From: DATBGO01 sp050011895
GTDB lineage: Bacteria > Actinomycetota > Actinomycetes > Streptosporangiales > Streptosporangiaceae
Length of the DNA: 40,505 nucleotides
Direction: 5' to 3'
Assembly (NCBI GenBank): GCA_050011895.1
Contig: JBEKIF010000037.1
Span: forward strand, 1-40,505
Shown here: positions 1 to 8,504 of the stretch, piece by piece
Numbering within the stretch: the first letter of the stretch is position 1
Layout of the letters: each line of letters starts with the position of its first letter
Made by a program: the position numbers and the translations under genes
Notes under the pieces: model-generated
What the model saw: only the letters and a program-made list of their open reading frames with translations
The model's database searches: none
What the model was told of the DNA's origin: nothing

Positions 1-347
1 GCTCGCGCGCACGATTACGAGGTGACCTTGGTCCCGGCACCCAGGGCGGTCGGTCACTGGATCACCCATCGCACGGGCGATAACGATTGCGTCGATGGCG
101 AACACGATCGAAGCGCACTCGCCCTGGTTTTTCCTGTGCAGTGCGGCTTAGATAGCTGCGCGCCAGCGACTATGGAAGCGGCCGATTTCGTCACGTCACG
201 TGACGCAGGCGCGAGCGCTTGCCGCTCCGGATCCGCCTGCCTCGAGCTGCCTTAGCGACCAGTGGCTCTATACGCCTCGGGCTGCGCGCGTGCGGTCGAC
301 CTGATGGATGCTGGCGCTGCTGTCATCGCTGCTGTCAGCATCCCCGC
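1..347. other. No supported gene (left edge)
   Basis: I see no convincing gene here. Short frames are open on the plus strand, but their composition lacks the strong third-position G/C bias of real genes in this window and no ribosome binding site precedes them. The stretch lies downstream of the minus-strand FHA gene and may hold its terminator or the edge of a neighbour outside the window. Confidence 0.4.
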
Positions 348-803
348 TCATGCAGATACCACGGTCACGACGGTGTGCCCGATCTTGATCTTGTCGCCTT
401 TCTTCAGCCGCTGAGGTGCGTGGATGCGGCGCCCGTTGAGCCAGGTGCCGTTGGTTGAGCCGAGGTCTTTGACGTACCAGAGGCCGTGGGCGATCTGGAA
501 ACGGGCGTGGTGGTTGGAGGCAAATTCGTCGCTGACGGCCAGTGCGCCTTGGCGGCCCGCGATGAAATCAGTATGGAAGGTGTGGCGCTGGTCTCCGGCC
601 TGGATGAGAAGCGTTTGGGTGGGGACGGCATCGACATCGGTGAGGGTGACGCCGGTCTGGCCAGCGACGGCGGACACGGCGGCCTTCCAGGCTTGCTGCT
701 CCTGCTCGGCGGTGTCTTCCCACGGCGGGAGGGATCCAGGGTGGGCGCCACGGTGTGCTTCGTAGGCGGTTCGTGCGAGGTGTTCGAGGCCGATGCTGGT
801 CAC
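348..803 (-). CDS. FHA domain protein with N-terminal helical domain
   Basis: A 151-residue protein. The C-terminal half (about residues 60-151) is a forkhead-associated domain, which binds phosphothreonine peptides. The family signatures are present: a GR motif, a Ser-x-x-His step in ASNHHAR, and the loop DLGSTNGTWLNG. The N-terminal 55 residues carry a short helical pattern (AxxAYxAH, then PxWED, then AWKAA) that occurs as an accessory domain in actinobacterial proteins. The start is GTG at 803. It is monocistronic here, with no kinase or phosphatase next to it, so its phosphoprotein partner is unknown. FHA assignment is firm; the role is not. Confidence 0.85.
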   Translation of the reverse strand: MTSIGLEHLARTAYEAHRGAHPGSLPPWEDTAEQEQQAWKAAVSAVAGQTGVTLTDVDAVPTQTLLIQAGDQRHTFHTDFIAGRQGALAVSDEFASNHHARFQIAHGLWYVKDLGSTNGTWLNGRRIHAPQRLKKGDKIKIGHTVVTVVSA

Positions 804-989
804 GCATCGATGATGCCAGAGGTACGGGGTGATGGCTTCCAGGAGACCTCACCCTCGCCCGCCGGTCCGCTGGATCTCGCGGCCTGACCGTGGCTGGACG
901 GGGAAAGCCGTTGATCTGGTCGCCAAATAGGTCCGCTGCGCAGTGGAGCTTACCGGCTGGCCATTTCCGTAAACGCGAGCCGCTCGTGA

Positions 990-1556
990 TTATGAACCGG
1001 AAGCCTGATGCGCCTGCGCGGCCAGTTGACGCCAGCGGTCGGCGAGCAGCCCGAAGAGCAGGTCGTCAGTCCACTCGCCCTTGATCCAGGTGAAATCGCG
1101 GCGCCGCCCCTCCTGCAGGAAGCCCACCCGTTCCAGGAGCCGCGCCGAGTTGCGGTTGCGGGCATCGCATTCGGCAGAAACGCGATGCAGGCCACGCCGC
1201 TCGAGCAGGTCCCGCAGCAGGGCGCACACCGCCTCGGTGGCATACCCGTGCCCCTGCCGCCCTGCTGCAAGCGTGAATCCTATCTCCGCCTGCATCCGAT
1301 TCTCGTGCAGGTTCACGCCCACATCGCCCGCCAGACACCTATCGGCCTTGAGTTCGACCGCGTACTGGAACCATCCGGGCTGCCCCGGCTCGCCACCGGC
1401 GAGCCTACGGACGAGGGACGCCGCGGACTCAACCGACAGCGGTGCCGTCCAGCTCTGATAGCGGGCGATCACCGGGTCCGAACGATACGCAGCGAATGCC
1501 GCCGTGTCCTCTGGCTGAAAGCGACGCAGGCACAGCCTGGGAGTCTCCAGAAGCAT
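990..1556 (-). CDS. GNAT family N-acetyltransferase (RimJ/RimL type)
   Basis: A 188-residue protein starting ETPRLCLRRFQPED, the opening strand and helix of RimJ/RimL-like acetyltransferases. The acetyl-CoA binding loop is visible as GRQGHGYATEAV (about residues 108-119), followed by ECDARNRNSARLLERVGF, the usual helix and beta-bulge with an Asn-x-x-Ser pattern. The length is typical of the single-domain family. It would transfer acetyl from acetyl-CoA to an amine; protein N-termini or small molecules such as antibiotics are both known substrates, and the sequence does not decide between them. It lies just downstream of the PaaK-like gene on the same strand (56-bp gap) and could be read through from it. 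Confidence 0.85.
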   Translation of the reverse strand: MLLETPRLCLRRFQPEDTAAFAAYRSDPVIARYQSWTAPLSVESAASLVRRLAGGEPGQPGWFQYAVELKADRCLAGDVGVNLHENRMQAEIGFTLAAGRQGHGYATEAVCALLRDLLERRGLHRVSAECDARNRNSARLLERVGFLQEGRRRDFTWIKGEWTDDLLFGLLADRWRQLAAQAHQASGS

Positions 1557-1612
1557 CCGGTAAGCATCTCACCTGTCGGTTCCGGGTGAATGTTGACCCG
1601 GCCCGGCCGTCA

Positions 1613-3007
1613 TCACCGCGAGGCGGGCGCGCTGCCGTCCAGAGGTATGAATCGCCTGACCTTGCCCGTCCTCCGATCACGAGCGATCGCGCCGGCGGAC
1701 GTGATCGTGACGTGCGGCCCGGCGACGCCGGCCCGGCGCAGGCTCTGTTCAACCGCAGCTGCCAGCGCAGTATCGTCAAAGCCGGGGTCGGCGACCACCA
1801 CGATGTCAGCGCCGCGCGCCGTCTGGCGGACCTGGTACTCGCGCACCTCAGCAGCTGCCAGCAGCACGGTGGTCAGCGCGTACGGGTGCACGAGGGTGGC
1901 GCCATAGCGGAAGACGTCGTCGGCGCGCCCCTCGACGCTCGCGCGCAGGAAACCGCCCGCGCTTATCCCGGCCGGGGTGAAGCGGTCGGCGAGCTCGTAG
2001 CGGATCAGCGGCTGGGTGAGGTTATGCAGGTTGGTGACAAGCACGCGTGCGGATGCGGTGCCGTCGGGGACCGGGCGGCCCGCTTCGTCGACGCACTCGG
2101 CGATGCAGGTGTCGCTCGCGAAGGTAAACACCGCGTCGCCGGGTTCGCTGTGGCCGACAAGCCCCTCGGTGGAAACGAACATGTTGATCACCGGGACGCC
2201 GAACGCACCGCTGATGGCCGCGCGATCCTCCGCGGTGAGCATCTCGGAAATCGATGTGACGGCTCTCAGCTGCAGCCGCAGCCGGCCCGCGCTCTGCTCC
2301 CTGGCGAGTTCGGCCAGCCTGGACGCGTGCCCGATCAGAGCGGGCGGCTGGGCCGCATTGAGGCGCGCGACGATCCTGGCGGTCGGCAGGGTAGCCGGGG
2401 CGGACACCATCCGCAGCGGCGGGCCGGTGGCCGTCGCGGCTGCCAGGCCGCTGGAATGCACGGGCGATGCAGCGCCCACGATCCCGATCACCATGCCGTC
2501 GGCCAGCCGCCCGCCGCCCGCCATGAACGCGGCCATCGCCCTGCGCATGACCGAGGCGGCGAACTCGGCATACTCCTCGGCCGTCTGGACGAAGACGCCG
2601 CGCAGTCCGGAGCTGCCACCCGAGACCAGGCACACATAGTCGCCGAGAACCAGGGCGGGCTCGGCTGCCGACGCGGCGAAGTGCTGCCCCACAAGGTCTC
2701 GCGTCAGCCGCCGGTCGGTGACGACCGCGTCGAAGCTCTCCATCATCTGCGCCTTGGTCATGACGGGCAGCAGGGCCAGGTCAGCCAGCTCGAACCGGCC
2801 AGCGTCGATTCCGGCGAGCCGGGCCGCATGGAACGGCGAGCGCTCGATGGCACGGGCCAGCAGCGCCCGCAGCCGGGTGCGCTGCTCCCCGGCCAGCTGT
2901 TCGGTACTCCAGCCGAGGCGCTCGATGTGGCCGGCCATCCGTGCGCCGATGGCCGCAGCCATCCGGGTGCGGAGCATTTCAAGATCTGCGCCGGTAGTCA
3001 TGGTCAT
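1613..3007 (-). CDS. PaaK-like adenylate-forming enzyme
   Basis: A 464-residue protein resembling phenylacetate-CoA ligase. These enzymes activate a carboxylate with ATP to an acyl-AMP and usually pass it to CoA. Seen: an N-terminal helical segment with ERSPFHAARLAGID (typical of PaaK), the phosphate-binding loop SGGSSGLRGVF, a FVSTEGLVG segment in the position of the family's acyl-binding loop, YELADRF near the hinge, and a C-terminal lid domain with RRAGVAGPHVTI and TGKVRRFIP, the last carrying the usual catalytic lysine region. The gene overlaps the upstream tetR by 4 bp (ATGA), so the two are co-transcribed and coupled. The substrate cannot be read from sequence; phenylacetate itself is not implied, because no other paa gene is present. 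Confidence 0.8.
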   Translation of the reverse strand: MTMTTGADLEMLRTRMAAAIGARMAGHIERLGWSTEQLAGEQRTRLRALLARAIERSPFHAARLAGIDAGRFELADLALLPVMTKAQMMESFDAVVTDRRLTRDLVGQHFAASAAEPALVLGDYVCLVSGGSSGLRGVFVQTAEEYAEFAASVMRRAMAAFMAGGGRLADGMVIGIVGAASPVHSSGLAAATATGPPLRMVSAPATLPTARIVARLNAAQPPALIGHASRLAELAREQSAGRLRLQLRAVTSISEMLTAEDRAAISGAFGVPVINMFVSTEGLVGHSEPGDAVFTFASDTCIAECVDEAGRPVPDGTASARVLVTNLHNLTQPLIRYELADRFTPAGISAGGFLRASVEGRADDVFRYGATLVHPYALTTVLLAAAEVREYQVRQTARGADIVVVADPGFDDTALAAAVEQSLRRAGVAGPHVTITSAGAIARDRRTGKVRRFIPLDGSAPASR

Positions 3008-3645
3008 GATTGCCTCATTTCGTGAATCTCGCCGGCTGCGGGTGATCCGGCGAACAACGCGGCGAGCTGGCCGAGCACAGACGGCAGCTGCGCGAGGCCG
3101 ACGGCGTGCCGGTCAGCTAGCTGTTCGACGGCGATGCCCGTCTCGATGGCCAGCAGCACCTCCGCCACCTGCCGCGCCGGGACCGAGAGGGCATGACCGC
3201 TGCGCTCAGCGACGGAGGCAACCACGCCGGCCAGCCCGTCGACCGTCCTGGCATGGGCAGCCGCGTACCGGCGCCTGAGCTCTGGATCCCTGGCCGCATG
3301 CACCCGGAACTCGGTGACGAGCAGCCGCCAGCCCGGCGCGGCGCGTTCGGCCTGCCGCGCCAGCTCAAGCACGGCGGGAAGACCTCCCGAATGCGCTAGC
3401 CGGCCGGCAGCCGACGCGTTCTGCGCTGCGCGCTCGGCGATCTGGTCCGTCAGCAGCGCCAGGAACATGTCGGCCTTGCTGTCGAACCGGGAGTAGACCG
3501 CGCCCTTCGAGAACCCCGCCTCGTCAGCTATCTGCTCCAGCGTCGCGGCGTGATACCCGCGGGCCAGGAACACGCGCATGGCGGCAGCCAGCAGCACGCC
3601 GCGATTGCGGTCGTTCTGCTCGGCACGTGACAGGCGCGGGCTCAT
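3004..3645 (-). CDS. TetR family regulator, first gene of the ligase operon
   Basis: A 213-residue regulator. The N-terminal helix-turn-helix is clear at about residues 15-60 (AAMRVFLARGYHAATLEQIA, then DEAGFSKGAVYSRFDSKADMF). The rest is an alpha-helical ligand-binding domain with the AERAAPGWRLLVTEF pattern seen in many TetR proteins. It overlaps the start of the downstream PaaK-like gene by 4 bp. The ATG at 3645 has no Shine-Dalgarno sequence, but a -10-like hexamer ends 7 bases before it, so the message is probably leaderless. A 13-bp palindrome sits between the -35 and -10 elements, which fits autorepression released by a substrate or product of the ligase. The effector is unknown. Confidence 0.88.
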   Translation of the reverse strand: MSPRLSRAEQNDRNRGVLLAAAMRVFLARGYHAATLEQIADEAGFSKGAVYSRFDSKADMFLALLTDQIAERAAQNASAAGRLAHSGGLPAVLELARQAERAAPGWRLLVTEFRVHAARDPELRRRYAAAHARTVDGLAGVVASVAERSGHALSVPARQVAEVLLAIETGIAVEQLADRHAVGLAQLPSVLGQLAALFAGSPAAGEIHEMRQS

Positions 3646-3652
3646 ACCATCG

Positions 3653-3682
3653 ATATTTGAATACCAACGGTATCAATGTCAA
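3653..3682 (-). promoter_or_regulatory. Leaderless promoter with embedded TetR operator
   Basis: Read on the minus strand, TTGACA (3677-3682) is followed after 18 bases by AAATAT (3653-3658), and the tetR ATG begins 7 bases later. The perfect palindrome ATACCAACGGTAT (3661-3673) lies in the spacer. This is a conventional layout for a self-repressing TetR gene; the AT-rich composition stands out from the surroundings. Confidence 0.6.
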
Positions 3683-3980
3683 GTGCGACATTCAGCCCCG
3701 GCGGGCGTTGCTCGGGAGCGCAGCGCTGCACTGTCCGGCGGGCCCAGGACGTGCGCCACAGCGTCGGCCTGCGCTGCAAGATGCGCGCCAGACGCCAAGA
3801 TCGGCAGATGGCTACGATGCGGCTTATGACGGAGACCTGGGATCCCGTCTTGCCGGGTGTTCTGCGCTTGCCGTCCGGCAGGCTGGTGCGGGGCCTGAGC
3901 CGCTTGGCCGACCGCCGACCGCCGCCCGCGCCGGAGGTCCCGGGGGGCGCAGTCGCGCCAGAGGCGCTGCTAAGACGAAC
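3683..3980. other. Intergenic, no gene seen
   Basis: The stretch lies upstream of the tetR promoter and downstream of the WS/DGAT gene. Open frames on both strands lack a ribosome binding site and recognisable protein features. The 3' end of the acyltransferase message must terminate here, but I see no strong hairpin with a U-tract. Confidence 0.4.
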
Positions 3981-5381
3981 CTATGAGACGTGCGCCGATT
4001 TGGCACCTGCCACGGACTGCCTGAGCTCAGCGATACCGGCATGGATCCCGTCGATCAGCACATCGAGATCGGACGCGGCCCGCGATTCTGCGGTGATCCC
4101 GAAGGAGAAGCGGTCCAGGTAGGAGAAGATCGCGATTGTGATCCGTATGCCGTTGCCGATCCCCGCGTAGGGGTAAGCCTCGAGCATCCGGCGTCCGAGG
4201 ACGTACAGCGGGACCCGTGGCCCCGGCACATTGGTGGCGACCGTCTGGAGCATGTACTGCGGTGCCTGGAACGAGGCCTTGGTACCAAGCGCGAGGAGCG
4301 TCGGCGGGGCAAAGCCCATCATCTTGCCCATGACATCGGCGCCGACCGCCTGGTGCGTCCGCTTGATCTCGTCCATCTGGCCGTGCACATCCGCTAGCCG
4401 TTGCCGTGGATCGGGCTCGCTGACCGGCAGGTTGACGAGCACTCCCGTAACCTGGTTGGTTTTCCCATCGTCGTCCCCCTCGGCGCGGACGGAAACGGGT
4501 ACCAGCGCCCGTACCACCACTCCATTCTTCAGCTCGCCGCGGGACTGGAGCAGGTCACGGAACCCATTAGTGATCGCGGCGAGCATCACGTCGTTGACGG
4601 TGCTCCCGGTAGCGCGGCCGATCTCCTTGACCTCGCCCAGGCCCGCGCTCGCCCATGTCCACCGCCGATGCGGCCCGATCGGGCCGTTTAGCGAGGTTAC
4701 CGGGGTACTGGTGAGGCGCTGGGTGCTGTGGGCCATGCCCACGGTAAATCCCAGCATGTCCCGCGGGGTGCGCAGTTGCTTCGCGACCGTAGCCGGGACG
4801 GTGACAAGCCCGCCGACCGGTTCGGTGACCGTGCTCCACAGCCCATTCGCCGCCTGGGAGACGGCGGACGGCGCGGGCTTCGGCTTCCATGGGACGAGCG
4901 CGGGCAGCTCCGCGTCGGGCTCTCGGTCAAAGATGTCCGACATGAGATCCGTGGCGCCCTTGCCGTCCACCATGCAGTGGTGCGTCTTTGACAGGACGGC
5001 CCAGCGGTCGCCTTCCAGGCCATCGATGAGCCAGTACTCCCACAGCGGCCTGGCCTGGTCAAGGCGATGGACGAAGAGCTTGGCAGCCAGCTTGCGCAGT
5101 TCCTCAGTCCCCCCGGGCGCGGGCACTGCGACGTTCTGCACGTGATAGCTGATGTCGAATTGCGCGTCGTCCACCCAGATCGGGCGGAAGACATGCAGCG
5201 GCGCGGTGCGCACCACCTGGCGGTACCGCGGCGCACGCGGCAGTTTCGCCGCGATCAGCTCGACGAAGTCCTCGTAGGACGGAGCCGGGCCCTCGAACAC
5301 GGAGAGCATGCCGACATGCATGGGAACGTTCTTATGCTCGGCAAAGAAGAATCCGGCATCAGCCGTGCTCATCCTGTCCAT
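3981..5381 (-). CDS. Wax ester synthase/diacylglycerol acyltransferase (WS/DGAT)
   Basis: A 466-residue acyltransferase of the family that esterifies fatty alcohols or diacylglycerol with acyl-CoA to make storage wax or triacylglycerol. The catalytic motif HHCMVDG is at residues 134-140, inside a conserved block starting RPLWEYWLIDG. The N-terminus MDRMSTADAGFFFAE and the C-terminal block with NVPGPRVPLYVLGRRMLEAYP are also characteristic, and the length fits the family. A longer frame exists, but the ATG at 5381 is preceded 5 bases upstream by GGAGGT and starts at the family's usual position, so I chose it. It is a single gene. Actinobacteria often carry several paralogues, so which lipid it makes cannot be told. 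Confidence 0.92.
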   Translation of the reverse strand: MDRMSTADAGFFFAEHKNVPMHVGMLSVFEGPAPSYEDFVELIAAKLPRAPRYRQVVRTAPLHVFRPIWVDDAQFDISYHVQNVAVPAPGGTEELRKLAAKLFVHRLDQARPLWEYWLIDGLEGDRWAVLSKTHHCMVDGKGATDLMSDIFDREPDAELPALVPWKPKPAPSAVSQAANGLWSTVTEPVGGLVTVPATVAKQLRTPRDMLGFTVGMAHSTQRLTSTPVTSLNGPIGPHRRWTWASAGLGEVKEIGRATGSTVNDVMLAAITNGFRDLLQSRGELKNGVVVRALVPVSVRAEGDDDGKTNQVTGVLVNLPVSEPDPRQRLADVHGQMDEIKRTHQAVGADVMGKMMGFAPPTLLALGTKASFQAPQYMLQTVATNVPGPRVPLYVLGRRMLEAYPYAGIGNGIRITIAIFSYLDRFSFGITAESRAASDLDVLIDGIHAGIAELRQSVAGAKSAHVS

Positions 5382-5685
5382 GCCTACCTCCGTGCTGTGT
5401 CGCGATGGGAGCCGTTCCGCGGCCGAGCGTGCTCGCACGGCATCGTGGCCCTCGCCCCTACGCTATGCGCTGCCGCTGTGGCCCACTACCGCGCGGCCCC
5501 AGAATTCCCGCCCTCCCAGGGTTTTCCTGGCGCGCTGGCCGACGGGTCGCTAACGCACCCGACGTTCTTCAGGGCCCCGCACCGCGTCGGTGATGAGTTC
5601 CGCGATCGTCGCCGGCTGTTCCAGATAAGGCTGGTGCTGCTCCCCAGCGGCGCGTGCCTTCCGCTGCCCTTGGTTATATGGGTGC
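5382..5685. other. Divergent promoter region, no gene
   Basis: This is the space between the minus-strand WS/DGAT gene and the plus-strand MBL-fold gene, so it should hold both promoters. I see no convincing coding frame and no strong -10/-35 pair; only the GGAGGT ribosome binding site of the acyltransferase near 5386-5391 is clear. Confidence 0.4.
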
Positions 5686-6504
5686 ATGGAACTCGCCCTG
5701 CCCATCTGCAGTACTTGCGGCGTTCAGTATTCACGCCCGCGCGATGACTGCCCGGTCTGCCTGGACGAGCGCCAGTACGTCGGCTGGGACGGCCAGCAAT
5801 GGACGACGCTCGCCGAATTGCAGGCGGCTGGCCACCGAGGCCGGCTGGCGGACGAGGGCCCTGGCGTCGTCGGCATCGGCGCCGACCCGCCGACCGCGAT
5901 CGGCCAGCGGGCCCTGCTGGCCCGCGCGCCGGGCGGCAACGTGCTCTGGGACATGATTACCTACATCGACGACGACCTGATCGCCCGCGTCAGGGAGCTG
6001 GGCGGGGTCAGCGCCATCGCGGTCAGCCACCCGCACTTCTACGGGTCGATGATCGATTGGGCGCACGCCTTCGGCGCCCCGGTCTACATTCACCGCAAGG
6101 ACCGCGAGTGGGTCGCCCGGCCCGACAACGCGGTCGTCTTCTGGGACGGCGACACCCGCGAGATCGGTGACGGCCTGACGCTGATCAATGCCGGAGTGCA
6201 TTTCGACGGCGGTCAGGTACTGCACTGGGCAGGGGCGCCGGACGGCACTGGCGCACTGTTCTCCGGCGACATCTTCACGGTGGTCCAGGATCGCCGCTGG
6301 GTCAGCTTTATGTACAGCTATCCCAACCTCATCCCGGAGCGCCCGAACTCGATCCGCCGAGCGCTGGCCCTGATCGGGCCGTTCCGCTTCGACCGTGTCT
6401 ACGGAGCCTGGTGGCGCCGTGTCGTTGCTGCCGACGGCGCCGCGGTTGTGCGGCGATCGGCGGAGCGTTACCTCCGTTTCGCGCTGGACGGCAATAATGC
6501 ATAA
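5686..6504 (+). CDS. MBL-fold metallo-hydrolase with N-terminal zinc ribbon
   Basis: A 272-residue protein. Residues 8-25 form a small zinc ribbon (CSTC followed by CPVC). From about residue 55 the sequence follows the metallo-beta-lactamase fold, with SHPHFYG at 114-120 in place of the usual HxHxDH metal site, LINAGVHFDGGQVLHW for the second histidine, and FSGDIF for the bridging aspartate. The replaced DH dyad is seen in a subgroup of these proteins and could change metal occupancy. The family hydrolyses thioesters, phosphodiesters or lactones, and the substrate cannot be predicted. It starts with ATG at 5686, diverges from the WS/DGAT gene and converges on the PP2C gene. Confidence 0.8.
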   Translation: MELALPICSTCGVQYSRPRDDCPVCLDERQYVGWDGQQWTTLAELQAAGHRGRLADEGPGVVGIGADPPTAIGQRALLARAPGGNVLWDMITYIDDDLIARVRELGGVSAIAVSHPHFYGSMIDWAHAFGAPVYIHRKDREWVARPDNAVVFWDGDTREIGDGLTLINAGVHFDGGQVLHWAGAPDGTGALFSGDIFTVVQDRRWVSFMYSYPNLIPERPNSIRRALALIGPFRFDRVYGAWWRRVVAADGAAVVRRSAERYLRFALDGNNA

Positions 6505-6679
6505 CGATTCTTGGCCGTAATCCCACCGGGCGCCGCTGATCCCGTCCGTGCCAGGAAAAGCCGGCCGGTGCCCTCCCAGCCCGCCACGGACCCGGCCGCC
6601 GCAATTGACACTGCGGCCAATCCCGTAGCGCGGTGATCAACGTCTCCGGCAGGGCGACGGCCGCGCGCCGCCCGCGCGC

Positions 6680-8332
6680 TCAGCGCTGCCGGATGCGCGC
6701 GAGCACGAGGGTGATGTCGTCCTCGCCGTGCTCGCGCAGCGCCTCACTGACCGACTCGCAGACGGTAGTCAGTGCCGTCGCGGGCTCCGCGAGTGCTGCG
6801 CCAAGAGCTTCGCGCAGCGCGGTCACGCCGTCGTCGAATGCCCGGGTGCGGCTCTCCACCAGCCCATCGGTGTACAGGGCGAGCGTGGCGCCTGACGGCA
6901 GGCTGATCTCGGTGGCGTGGAAGGCACCGGCCCGCAGGCCGAGGGGCAGCCCGGGCGGCAGATCGAGCACTCGCGTCGTGCCGTCCGCGAGCGCGAGGAC
7001 GGGCGGCAGGTGACCGGCCTGGGCGATCACGCATGAACTCGCCAATGGGTTGATGACCGTATAGACACAGGTGGCGAACGGCGCAGCGGCCAGTCCCGCC
7101 GCCATCTTGTCGAGCCTGTGCAGGATCTGCTCGGGCGGCAGCTCAAGGTCGGCCAGGGTATGTGCCGCGGTCCGCAGCTGCACCATGACGGCTGCCGCCT
7201 CCGGGCCGTGGCCCATCGCGTCGCCGACGATCAGCGCCGCCCGGCCGCCTGGCAACGGGACGATGTCATGCCAGTCACCGCCGACCATGCTGGCGCCGAC
7301 CGGCAGGTAGCGGTGCGCGACTTCCAGGCCGGCCGGGACGTGCGGCCTGCCCGGCAGCAAGCTGCGTTGCAGCGCACGCGCGGTCCGCCGCTCCCGGTCA
7401 TACAGCCGGGCGTTGTCGATGCAGAGCGCGGCTCGGGCGGCAAGCTCGGCGGCGGCTCCCAGGTCATCCGGCCCGAAGACAGGACTGGCTGCGGTGCGCC
7501 CGAATACCGCGCACCCCACCACGGCCCCGCGGGCAGCGAGGGGAACGGCCAGGCACGAGCTGTAGCTGGCGATGAGCTCCGGACCGCCGGGATTGCGGCC
7601 GATCCGTTCGGCGATCGCGCCGTCGAGGTGGTCGGAAAACACCGGGCCGCTCGCCGCCATCGCGCGGAAGCAGGGCATGTCCTCGCCGAGCACCAGCACC
7701 TCATCCGGCGGCAGCAGCCTGTCCGCCATGTCGCCCGGCAGATCACCGAGGCGGGCAGCGAGCCGCCGCACTATGGTCGTTGGCCGGGCCCGGTACGAAG
7801 AAATGTCGTCGGCGGCGAGCAGCCGTTCCGGCACGTAAATGGCGGCCGAGTCGGCGAACCGGGGAACCGCCACGTCTACGACCTCCCGGGCAGTCTGGGC
7901 CAGGTCAAGCGTGCTGCCGATCCTGGCGACCGCGTCGCTCAGCAGTCTCGGGCCTGGCTGGGGCGAAGCGCGCTGGGCGATCACGAGCGATCCGGCGGCT
8001 GATCCGGTGATTGGCTCGCAGCGGATGGCGACCTGCCCGCCAGCGGCGGGTAATGCCAGCATTCCGGTCCAGACCCGGCCCGCAGCCACCTCGGCGAGCG
8101 CTCGGCGTAACAGCAGGCCCTCGTCAGGGCCGGCCATCACCACATCGCACACGTCGCTCCCGACGGCCGCGCTCGCTGTGCGGCCGAATAGCCGCTCCGC
8201 TGTTACCGACCACGAACCCACCAGCCCTTTGGGATCCAGGGTGAACGCGGCGAGCCCAGCCAGGTCCGGCCCATGCGGGCGCGCCGCTACGGGCTTATCC
8301 CCCCGGATCTGTGACTCCACCGGTAACTGCAC
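6680..8332 (-). CDS. PAS-GAF-PP2C (SpoIIE-type) serine/threonine phosphatase
   Basis: About 550 residues from a GTG start at 8332. Order: a PAS-like domain (about 25-120), a GAF domain (about 130-310, with a SCLAVPLAARGAVVGC core), then a SpoIIE-type PP2C phosphatase (about 330-548). The metal-binding aspartates are in VGGDWHD (351-354), GDAMGHG (370-376) and ALYTDGLVESR. Such proteins dephosphorylate anti-sigma factor antagonists of the STAS family and so switch on alternative sigma factors; a STAS protein lies at 34142 but is not adjacent. The frame stays open upstream to 8587, inside the SDR gene; I rejected that start because it would overlap a codirectional gene by 83 bp. GTG at 8320 is another possible start. 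Confidence 0.85.
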   Translation of the reverse strand: MQLPVESQIRGDKPVAARPHGPDLAGLAAFTLDPKGLVGSWSVTAERLFGRTASAAVGSDVCDVVMAGPDEGLLLRRALAEVAAGRVWTGMLALPAAGGQVAIRCEPITGSAAGSLVIAQRASPQPGPRLLSDAVARIGSTLDLAQTAREVVDVAVPRFADSAAIYVPERLLAADDISSYRARPTTIVRRLAARLGDLPGDMADRLLPPDEVLVLGEDMPCFRAMAASGPVFSDHLDGAIAERIGRNPGGPELIASYSSCLAVPLAARGAVVGCAVFGRTAASPVFGPDDLGAAAELAARAALCIDNARLYDRERRTARALQRSLLPGRPHVPAGLEVAHRYLPVGASMVGGDWHDIVPLPGGRAALIVGDAMGHGPEAAAVMVQLRTAAHTLADLELPPEQILHRLDKMAAGLAAAPFATCVYTVINPLASSCVIAQAGHLPPVLALADGTTRVLDLPPGLPLGLRAGAFHATEISLPSGATLALYTDGLVESRTRAFDDGVTALREALGAALAEPATALTTVCESVSEALREHGEDDITLVLARIRQR

Positions 8333-8504
8333 CAACCTTGACGGCCAATTCGCCGGGCATGCGGCGCGTATCTGCCCACGTTGCTGCTCATCCCGCCGCG
8401 GTGCGGTATGGCAGCCATTCGCCAATGCCCTCAGATATCGTGCGAATACGAAATGTACCGCATCGCGACGGCAAAGTGGGCCAGTCGCCGCCCAGAACCG
8501 GTGA

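Noticed and set aside
1442..3025. 527-codon open frame on the plus strand opposite the PaaK-like gene
   Set aside because: It is the antisense shadow of a well-supported enzyme; the peptide is Arg/Gly-rich without any family motif.
3676..4122. 148-codon plus-strand frame between tetR and WS/DGAT
   Set aside because: No ribosome site or domain; its end is antisense to the WS/DGAT gene.
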